Shown here in pieces: positions 1-6,177 of a stretch of DNA of 10,182 nucleotides. How positions within the stretch are numbered: the stretch's first letter is position 1; the number at the start of each line of letters is the position of its first letter. The stretch is from JAULUH01 sp032111745 (lineage in GTDB: Bacteria > Chloroflexota > Anaerolineae > JAAEKA01): the NCBI GenBank assembly GCA_032111745.1, contig JAULUH010000233.1, forward strand, positions 1-10,182. The letters run 5' to 3'. The translations under genes and the position numbers were made by a program. The notes beneath the pieces are model-generated. The model made no database searches. It was not told the DNA's origin and worked only from the letters and a program-made list of their open reading frames with translations.

Positions 1-2
1 CG

Positions 3-1016
3 GGCGGCAACGGCACCGATCCCGGAACCAGCATCAACGTGCGCGAGCTGAACGCCTATGTCCGCCAGGAGGCCGTCTTCGTGGGCAGCCTGCTGACCGA
101 GATCAGCAAGGTCATGGTGGGCCAGGATGAGCTGGTAGAGCGGGTGTTGATCGCCCTGTTGGCCGACGGCCACGTGCTGTTGGAGGGCGTGCCCGGCCTG
201 GCCAAGACCCTGCTGGTCAAGACCGTGGCCCAGGCCATCCACGCCGATTTCGCCCGCATCCAGTTCACGCCGGACCTGCTGCCGGCCGACCTGGTGGGCA
301 CGCAGATCTACAACCCCCGCACCTCCGAGTTCAGTGTGCACCAGGGCCCGATATTCGCCAACCTGATCCTGGCCGACGAGATCAACCGCGCGCCGGCCAA
401 GGTGCAGAGCGCTCTGCTGGAAGCCATGCAGGAGCGCCAGGTGACCATTGGCGACACCACCTACAAGCTGGACGAGCTGTTCATGGTCATGGCGACCCAG
501 AACCCCATCGAGCAGGAGGGCACCTACCCCCTGCCCGAGGCCCAGGTCGACCGCTTCATGCTCAAGGTAAAGGTCGACTATCCCTCGCGGGCCGAGGAGC
601 GGGTGATCGTCGACCGCATGACCGGCGCCACCCTGCCCACGGTTTACCCCGTGGCGCGCCCGGCCGACATTCTGCGCGCCCGCCAGGTGGTCAAGCAGAT
701 CTACGTGGACGACAAGGTCAAGGAGTATGTGCTCGACCTGGTCGTGCGCACCCGCCAGCCCAGCAGCAATGGCCTGGCCGACCTCAACACGCTGATCGCG
801 TACGGCGCCTCCCCCCGCGCCAGCATCAACCTCATCCTGGCCGGCCGCGCCCATGCCTTCCTACAGGGCCGGGGCTTCGTCACGCCCGAGGATATCAAGG
901 CCATCGCGCCCGACATCCTGCGCCACCGCATCATCACCACCTACGAGGCCGAGGCCGAGAACATCACCAGCGACCACATCATCCGCCGCATCCTGGACTA
1001 TACCCCCGTCCCGTAA
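3..1016 (+). CDS. moxR: MoxR-family AAA+ ATPase (5' end possibly outside the window)
   Basis: Cytosolic AAA+ ATPase of the MoxR family, thought to act as a chaperone-like remodelling enzyme for vWA-domain partners. Numbering from the GTG at 39: Walker A GVPGLAKT at residues 50-57, Walker B LILADE at 109-114, sensor-1 Asn in MATQNP (N155), the MoxR signature EGTYPLPEAQVDRF at 160-173, and sensor-2 Arg in GASPRAS (R260). The C-terminal lid is complete, ending at TAA 1014-1016. GTG 39 is the first possible start codon in view, but the frame is open to the left edge with no stop, and no good Shine-Dalgarno precedes 39. The true start may therefore lie upstream, adding a short Gly/Thr-rich leader. 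Related MoxR proteins begin close to the residues encoded at 39, so GTG 39 cannot be excluded. It is followed by DUF58 and Bat genes, the usual partner set. Family assignment is near certain; only the start is open. Confidence 0.95.
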   Translation, partial: GGNGTDPGTSINVRELNAYVRQEAVFVGSLLTEISKVMVGQDELVERVLIALLADGHVLLEGVPGLAKTLLVKTVAQAIHADFARIQFTPDLLPADLVGTQIYNPRTSEFSVHQGPIFANLILADEINRAPAKVQSALLEAMQERQVTIGDTTYKLDELFMVMATQNPIEQEGTYPLPEAQVDRFMLKVKVDYPSRAEERVIVDRMTGATLPTVYPVARPADILRARQVVKQIYVDDKVKEYVLDLVVRTRQPSSNGLADLNTLIAYGASPRASINLILAGRAHAFLQGRGFVTPEDIKAIAPDILRHRIITTYEAEAENITSDHIIRRILDYTPVP

Positions 1017-1049
1017 GGGATGGGCACCAGGGCCCGGAGATGGGATGGC

Positions 1050-1070
1050 CGGCCGCGCAGGCCGCGGCCG
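1050..1070 (+). repeat. GC-rich hairpin between moxR and the DUF58 gene
   Basis: The 84-base gap between the moxR stop and the DUF58 start holds a perfect inverted repeat: CGGCCGCG (1050-1057), loop CAGGC, CGCGGCCG (1063-1070). Eight G-C pairs would make a very stable RNA stem. No T-run follows, so it does not look like an intrinsic terminator. It could stabilise or process the message between the ATPase and its partners, or be incidental in GC-rich DNA. Confidence 0.5.
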
Positions 1071-1089
1071 TTGGACGTCGCCCGGGGCT

Positions 1090-1095
1090 GAGGAA
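1090..1095 (+). promoter_or_regulatory. Ribosome binding site of the DUF58 gene
   Basis: GAGGAA lies five bases before the ATG at 1101. It gives this gene its own initiation signal, unlike the next genes downstream, which lean on overlap with their upstream neighbour. Confidence 0.75.
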
Positions 1096-1100
1096 AGAGC

Positions 1101-1988
<888 letters not shown>

Positions 1989-1994
1989 CCGCTT

Positions 1995-3017
1995 ATGAGC
2001 GATTTCAAGATATCGCGCGCGCGCGTTTCTCGGCTGTTCCTGTTGCTCCTGCTGCTTGCGGCGGGCGTCGTGCCCGTCGCGGCCCAGGAGCCCGGGCCGG
2101 TGTCGGCCGCGCTGCGTGCGGCCAAGTCGCAGGCTACCATCGGCGACCCCATCCAGCTGACCCTGGTCATCACCCACCCGGCCGGCTACCAGGCCATCCT
2201 GCCCGAGGTCGGCCAGGCCTGGGGCGCCGTGCCCAATCCCGAGGTCGCCGCGGCCACGGACTGGACCGTGGTCGCGCAATCGCCGGCGACCATCGCCGAC
2301 AACGGCGACGGCACCGAAACCACCACGGCCGTCGTCGACGCCCGGCTTTTTACCACCGGCACCGTCACTACGCCGCCACTGGAGGTCACGGTCACCGACG
2401 GGGAGGGCAACCTGACCCGGGTCGCGTTCGAGCCGGCCACCATTACCATCGCCTCGGTGTTGGAGCCCGGCGGCGGCGACCTGCGGGATATCAAGCCGCA
2501 GGCCGGCATCCGCACGGTGCCCGTGGCCCTCGTCGTGGCCGGCGGCCTCCTGGCCGTGATCGCCGCCGTGATCCTGTGGCGCCGCCGCCAGCGGCCGGCG
2601 CCGGTGGTCGACAGCCGGACGCCCTACCAGCGGGCCCTGGACGAACTGGCCGCCATCGAGGCCATGGCCCTGCCTGCAGAGGGGCGCTACAAGGAACACT
2701 ACACCCTGGTTTCCCAGGCCGTTCGCACCTACGTCGAGCATCGCTATGGCATCCCGGCGCTGGAGCGCACCACCGGCGAGATTCGCCGCGACCTGCGCCA
2801 GACCGGCATGCCGCCCGCCATCACGGCCCTGCTGGTGGCCTTCCTGCAGGAGAGCGACCTGATCAAGTTCTCGACCTTCACGCCCGACCAGGAGAGCGCG
2901 CAGGAGCTCCTGGAGCAGGGCCGCGCCATCGTCCAGGCCACGGCGCCGGCCCCTGAGGAGCCGGCCGCAGCGGGCGGACCCGCGCTGCCGGCCGCCAGTC
3001 CCATGGTGCAGGCATGA
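1995..3017 (+). CDS. Signal peptide / single-TM protein with DUF4381-like cytoplasmic tail
   Basis: Predicted type I membrane protein of 340 residues. A signal peptide occupies about 1-30 (Arg-rich start, LFLLLLLLAAG core, likely cleavage VAA|QE after A30). Residues 31-165 look like an extracytoplasmic beta-sandwich of the BatD/oxygen-tolerance kind (GDPIQLTL, later TTPPLEVTVTDGEGN). The LRDIKPQ motif (163-169) and the TM helix (about 174-195), followed by RRRQR, are typical of DUF4381-like proteins. The cytoplasmic helical tail holds the diagnostic RYKEHYTLVSQAVRTYVEHR segment and ERTTGEI. An Ala/Pro-rich end follows. The ATG at 1995 has no Shine-Dalgarno but lies six bases after the DUF58 stop, so reinitiation is likely. 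The gene ends in an ATGA overlap with batA. I judge it an accessory Bat subunit carrying an extracytoplasmic signal to MoxR/DUF58; that role is inference. Confidence 0.87.
   Translation: MSDFKISRARVSRLFLLLLLLAAGVVPVAAQEPGPVSAALRAAKSQATIGDPIQLTLVITHPAGYQAILPEVGQAWGAVPNPEVAAATDWTVVAQSPATIADNGDGTETTTAVVDARLFTTGTVTTPPLEVTVTDGEGNLTRVAFEPATITIASVLEPGGGDLRDIKPQAGIRTVPVALVVAGGLLAVIAAVILWRRRQRPAPVVDSRTPYQRALDELAAIEAMALPAEGRYKEHYTLVSQAVRTYVEHRYGIPALERTTGEIRRDLRQTGMPPAITALLVAFLQESDLIKFSTFTPDQESAQELLEQGRAIVQATAPAPEEPAAAGGPALPAASPMVQA
2014..2025 (+). repeat. (CG)6 dinucleotide tract at the start of the DUF4381-like gene
   Basis: Twelve alternating C and G bases lie within codons 7-10 of the gene, before the signal-peptide core. 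Such tracts favour Z-DNA and polymerase slippage. A two-base change here would frameshift the protein before its signal peptide. In a GC-rich genome it may be chance. Confidence 0.6.
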
Positions 3018-4027
3018 ACGGCGATTTCCAGTTTGCCAATCCCGCCCTGTTGGCCCTGCTGCTGCTGGTGCCCGTGCTGCTGGTCTTTCACTGGCTCAGG
3101 CGCCGGCGGTCGGCGCCGGCCACCATGACCCACACGGCGACCCACATGGTGCGCGACCTGTCGCCGACCTGGCGCATTGCGCTGCGGCCGCTGCTCACGG
3201 CCCTGCGCCTGCTGGCCATGGCGTTGATGGTGGTGGCGCTGGCCCGGCCCCAGATGGTGCAGGGCAACGAGACCATCAAGGGCGAGGGCGTGGACATCGC
3301 CCTGGCCCTGGACATCTCGGGCAGCATGGCCTCTCTGGACTTCCAGCCCCAAAACCGGCTGGAGGCCGCCAAGGAGGTCATCGGCCGCTTCATCGAGCGC
3401 CGGCCCTACGACAAGATCGGCCTGGTGGTGTTCGCCAGCGAGGCCTTCAGCCAGGCGCCGATTACCCTGGACCGCCAGGCCCTGTCCCGCTCCCTGGAGC
3501 AGGTGGAGCTGTCCACCAGGCTGGGCCTGGACGACGGCACCGCCATCGGCCTCGGCATTGCCAACGCCGCCAGCATGCTGGCCCAGAGCGACGCCAAGAG
3601 CAAGGTGCTGATCCTGCTCACCGACGGCGTCAACAACTCGGGCGAGATCGACCCCATCACCGCGGCCGAGGCGGCCCGGGCCCTGGGCATCAAGATCTAC
3701 GCCATCGGCGCGGCCAAGCCCGGCCAGGTGCCCGTGCCCTTGCTGGATGCCTTCGGCAAGATGGACGTCACCTTTCGCGAGAGCGAGATCGACGAGGAGA
3801 CCCTCCGCCAGGTAGCGGACCTCACCGGTGGCCAGTATTTTCGGGCCGAGGATACGCAGGGCCTGCGGGCCATCTACGACGCCATCGACCGCCTGGAGAA
3901 GTCCAAGGTGGAGATCCAGGTCTTCAACCAGTACACCGAGCTGATGGGCTGGCTGCTGGTCCCGGCTCTGGCTATCCTCTTGCTTGAGATGCTGCTGCGG
4001 CAGACGGTCTTCCGGAAGGTACCATGA
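3014..4027 (+). CDS. batA: BatA-like membrane vWA protein
   Basis: Membrane-anchored vWA protein of the BatA/BatB family, 337 residues. TM helices lie at about 9-28 and 58-77. The vWA domain spans about 90-295, and a third TM is at about 311-328. Arg-rich WLRRRR after TM1 implies N-terminus out, loop in, and the vWA domain outside the membrane. The MIDAS is complete: DISGS (D100, S102, S104), Thr in DDGTAIG (T176) and TDG (T203-D204). The ARPQ motif after TM2 is typical of the family. The ATG overlaps the upstream stop (ATGA) and has no strong ribosome site, so translation is probably coupled. The end overlaps batB the same way. It is shorter at the N-terminus than multi-domain vWA proteins and looks intact. 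BatA versus BatB is assigned from order and DISGS versus DVSQS; the family itself is secure. Confidence 0.94.
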   Translation: MNGDFQFANPALLALLLLVPVLLVFHWLRRRRSAPATMTHTATHMVRDLSPTWRIALRPLLTALRLLAMALMVVALARPQMVQGNETIKGEGVDIALALDISGSMASLDFQPQNRLEAAKEVIGRFIERRPYDKIGLVVFASEAFSQAPITLDRQALSRSLEQVELSTRLGLDDGTAIGLGIANAASMLAQSDAKSKVLILLTDGVNNSGEIDPITAAEAARALGIKIYAIGAAKPGQVPVPLLDAFGKMDVTFRESEIDEETLRQVADLTGGQYFRAEDTQGLRAIYDAIDRLEKSKVEIQVFNQYTELMGWLLVPALAILLLEMLLRQTVFRKVP

Positions 4028-5082
4028 CATTCCAGCATCCCGAGTTCCTGATCGCCTTGATCCTGGTGCCGCTGGCCGGGCTGTTCCTCTATTGGGCCAG
4101 CCGCCAGCGGCGGCAGGTGCTCTCCCGCCTGGGCGACCTGGCCCTGATCCACCGGCTCAGCGATACCGTCAACTGGCAGGGCCGGCGCTGGCGCCACCTG
4201 CTGTGGCTGGCCGCCCTGGGCCTGCTCATCTTCTCCATCGCCCGGCCCCAGTGGGGCAGCGAGGTGCAGGAAATCGAGCAGGAGGGCCTGCAGGTCATGA
4301 TCGCCCTCGACGTGTCCCAGAGCATGCTGGCGGAGGACATCAAGCCCAGCCGCCTCGATCGCGCCAAGCTGGAGATCAGCGACCTGACGCAGCAGCTGCG
4401 CGGGGACGAGATCGGGGTGGTGCTCTTCTCCGGCGCGGCCTTCGTGCAGGTGCCCCTGACCTCCGACTATGTCACGGCGCTGAACTATCTGAAGAACGCC
4501 GGCCCGTCGGCCATCTCCCGCCCCGGCACCGTGATCGGTGACGCCATCCGCATGGCCACTGAGGCCTTCGATCCCAAGCTGTCCAGCCAGAAGGTGCTGG
4601 TGATCATGACCGACGGCGAGGACGTGGAGAGCGAGCCCCTGGGCATGGCCCAGGCGGCTGCGGAGCAGGGGGTGCTGATCTACACCATCGGCTTTGGGAC
4701 CCCGGAAGGGGAGACCGTGCCCCAGACCGATGCCACCGGCCGGGTGGTGGGCGTCAAGCAGGACGCCGAGGGCAACCCGGTGATCTCCAAGATGAACGAG
4801 GAGACCTTGCAGCAGATCGCCGAGATCGGCGGCGGCAACTACTACCGCGCCACCACCGAGGGCAGCGAGCTGGCCAGCTTGCTGGCGGAGCTCGACGGCC
4901 TGCAACGCGCCGAGCTTCAAAGCCGCCAGGCTGTGCGCAAGTTTGAACACTACCAGCCCTTCCTGGCCCTGGCCCTGGCCGCGCTCCTGGTGGCCGAGCT
5001 CATCCCGGACCGCCTGCGGCGGCGTGCCGCGGCGCGCCGTCGCGCTCCAGCCCCGGCGCCGGTCTCGGAGGTGAAGATCTGA
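4024..5082 (+). CDS. batB: BatB-like membrane vWA protein
   Basis: Second membrane vWA protein, 352 residues, paralogous to the preceding gene. TM1 is at about 8-24, TM2 at about 59-73, the vWA domain at about 88-290, and TM3 at about 312-327. The MIDAS is complete: DVSQS (D96, S98, S100), Thr in RPGTVIG (T169) and TDGED (T196-D197). Basic residues after TM1 (RQRRQ) and after TM3 place the vWA domain outside and the tail inside. The tail after TM3 is a short Arg/Ala/Pro-rich extension with nine arginines between 330 and 340 or close by, perhaps a contact for cytosolic or lipid partners. ATGA overlap with batA and GGAAGG four bases before the start suggest coupled translation. The stop shares one base with the next start (TGATG). 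Known family members pair as BatA/BatB in one complex; I assume the same here. Confidence 0.94.
   Translation: MTFQHPEFLIALILVPLAGLFLYWASRQRRQVLSRLGDLALIHRLSDTVNWQGRRWRHLLWLAALGLLIFSIARPQWGSEVQEIEQEGLQVMIALDVSQSMLAEDIKPSRLDRAKLEISDLTQQLRGDEIGVVLFSGAAFVQVPLTSDYVTALNYLKNAGPSAISRPGTVIGDAIRMATEAFDPKLSSQKVLVIMTDGEDVESEPLGMAQAAAEQGVLIYTIGFGTPEGETVPQTDATGRVVGVKQDAEGNPVISKMNEETLQQIAEIGGGNYYRATTEGSELASLLAELDGLQRAELQSRQAVRKFEHYQPFLALALAALLVAELIPDRLRRRAAARRRAPAPAPVSEVKI
5067..5074 (+). promoter_or_regulatory. Strong ribosome binding site of batC
   Basis: GGAGGTGA, close to a full anti-16S match, ends seven bases before the ATG at 5082. It is the best Shine-Dalgarno in the window and lies inside the end of batB, so BatC may be made in excess of the vWA proteins. 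It also supports the first ATG over the in-frame ATG at 5094. Confidence 0.8.
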
Positions 5083-6053
5083 TGAGAGCAAGCATGCGGT
5101 TGATGGCGCGCGTGCTGCCCGTCCTGCTGCTGGCACTCCTGGCAGCAGCGTGTAGCCCGCAACAGGGTGATGGGGCCGCGGCCCGCTTCCTCAGGACGGG
5201 CAACGAGGCCTTTGCCAAACAGGCCTTCGAAGAGGCCCTGCAGGAATACCGGGCGGCCCAGGCCGAGGCGCCGGAGCGCGCCGAGCCCTACTATAACGCG
5301 GCCAACGCGCTGTACCGCCAGGGCAAATACGCTGAGGCGCTGCGCGAAATCCAGAAGGCCGTGGCCCTGGCTGCTGGGACGGACTCGGAGCTGGCCCCGG
5401 ATGGCTTCTACAACGCCGGCAACTCGGCCTTCCAGACCGAAAACTGGCTGGGGGCCGCGGAGTCCTACAAGCAGGCCCTGCTGCGCAACCCGGCAGATCA
5501 GGACGCCAAGCATAACCTGGAGCTGGCCCTGCAGAAGCTCGTGGAGAACCAGCAATCGCAGAACCAGGACCAGGATGGCCAGCAGGACGAGGAACAGAAC
5601 CAGGATCAACAGGAAAACCAGGACCAGGAAGAGCAACAACAAACGGAACAGAGCCAGGACCAGGAACAGCAACAAGATGAGAAGCCGTCTGAGGATGGCC
5701 AGGACCAGCAGAAGGAGCAGCAGCCGGAGCCGTCTGAGGACGGCCAGGAGAAGGCCAAGCCCGAGCCGTCTGAGGACGGCCAGGAGCAGCCGGACCCCGA
5801 GGGCCAGCCACAGCAGGAGCCGCAGCCCGACGAGCAGGGTGAGCAGCGCGAAGGGCAGGGCCAGCCGCAGCCCGGCAACCAGCCCCAGCAGCCCCGGCCC
5901 GGCCAGACGCCGCCCCAGGGCCCAGGCCAGCGCATGACTCCCGAGCAGGCGCGCCAGCTGCTGGCCGCCATCGCCCGCCAGTCCGATACCCTGCAGGACC
6001 GCCTGGGCGAGGTGTTGGCCGTACGCGGCCGCCCGCCCGTCCAGGATTGGTGA
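5082..6053 (+). CDS. batC: BatC-like TPR lipoprotein with Gln/Asp/Glu-rich tail
   Basis: TPR protein of 323 residues in the BatC position. The N-terminus is a lipoprotein signal: basic start, LPVLLLALLAAAC, with Cys24 as predicted lipidation site, so it should be anchored at the outer face of the membrane. About three TPR units follow: residues 34-67, 68-101 (YYNAANALYRQGKYAEAL) and 107-140 (FYNAGNSAFQTENWLGAA). Residues 156-284 are low complexity, dominated by Gln, Asp, Glu, Asn and later Pro, with three PSEDGQ repeats. The end (285-323, MTPEQARQLLAAIARQ onward) is a predicted helix resembling the conserved C-terminus of BatC proteins. TPRs usually scaffold protein contacts; the acidic linker may set distance or bind cations. 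The gene overlaps batB by one base. A gap of at least 112 bases follows. The call is secure by context and TPRs; the long tail is unusual in length and composition. Confidence 0.9.
   Translation: MRASMRLMARVLPVLLLALLAAACSPQQGDGAAARFLRTGNEAFAKQAFEEALQEYRAAQAEAPERAEPYYNAANALYRQGKYAEALREIQKAVALAAGTDSELAPDGFYNAGNSAFQTENWLGAAESYKQALLRNPADQDAKHNLELALQKLVENQQSQNQDQDGQQDEEQNQDQQENQDQEEQQQTEQSQDQEQQQDEKPSEDGQDQQKEQQPEPSEDGQEKAKPEPSEDGQEQPDPEGQPQQEPQPDEQGEQREGQGQPQPGNQPQQPRPGQTPPQGPGQRMTPEQARQLLAAIARQSDTLQDRLGEVLAVRGRPPVQDW
5684..5785 (+). repeat. Three 21-base repeats encoding PSEDGQ inside batC
   Basis: Near-identical 21-base copies start at 5684, 5729 and 5765. The second and third are identical; the first differs by one base (gat for gac). 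They are in frame, 45 and 36 bases apart, and encode PSEDGQ at residues 202-207, 217-222 and 229-234. Near identity at DNA level points to recent duplication or conversion. Confidence 0.85.
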
Positions 6054-6060
6054 TCGCACA

Positions 6061-6116
6061 GGCGCGGTCTCCCTGCCCACGTGTCGACAACACGTAGGGG
6101 CGCGGTCTCCCCGCCC
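6061..6116 (+). repeat. Paired 18-base intergenic repeat with hairpins
   Basis: Two 18-base copies (6061-6078 and 6099-6116) share 17 positions: GGCGCGGTCTCCC, one variable base, then GCCC. Between them is a dyad, ACGTGT (6079-6084), loop CGACA, ACACGT (6090-6095). With one bulged A, three more G-C pairs extend it to 6076-6099. The second copy is itself a near-palindrome: GGGCGCGG (6098-6105), loop TCT, CCCCGCCC (6109-6116), with one mismatch. It looks like a REP-type mobile or dispersed palindrome. From memory, sequences of this style recur between genes in Chloroflexota; this is not checked. No T-run follows, so a standard terminator is not supported. Confidence 0.6.
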
Positions 6117-6132
6117 TCCCCGGCAAACAACT

Positions 6133-6146
6133 GGTATTCTTATACC
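6133..6146 (+). promoter_or_regulatory. Dyad in an AT-rich patch upstream of the secreted repeat protein
   Basis: GGTAT (6133-6137), loop TCTT, ATACC (6142-6146) is a perfect small dyad. It sits in the only clearly AT-rich stretch of the window (about 6122-6165), 31 bases before the likely ATG. It could be an operator or part of a promoter for a second transcript. I found no convincing pair of -35 and -10 hexamers, so the promoter idea is tentative. Confidence 0.3.
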
Positions 6147-6167
6147 TGATCAATCCGTTATCGTCAT

Positions 6168-6171
6168 GGAG
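6168..6171 (+). promoter_or_regulatory. Ribosome binding site favouring the ATG at 6178
   Basis: GGAG ends six bases before the ATG at 6178, an ideal distance. The alternative in-frame ATG at 6166 has no purine-rich site upstream and would place this GGAG inside the gene. The start at 6178 is therefore preferred. Confidence 0.7.
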
Positions 6172-6177
6172 AAGAAG

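Noticed and set aside
5167..5937. Plus-strand Arg/Ser/Thr-rich frame inside batC
   Set aside because: An out-of-frame shadow of the Gln/Asp repeats, without a ribosome site or any known motif; BatC is supported by lipobox and TPRs.
4950..6080. Minus-strand 376-residue Leu-rich frame that looks like a membrane protein
   Set aside because: The Leu run is the antisense of the Gln/Asp codons of batC (CAG read as CTG). It is a codon artefact.
6076..6116. Rho-independent terminator after batC
   Set aside because: Stems are present, but no T-run follows either one.
6166..6177. ATG at 6166 as start of the secreted protein
   Set aside because: No ribosome site precedes it, while GGAG at 6168 is placed ideally for ATG 6178. 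The choice affects only four residues and not the signal peptide call.
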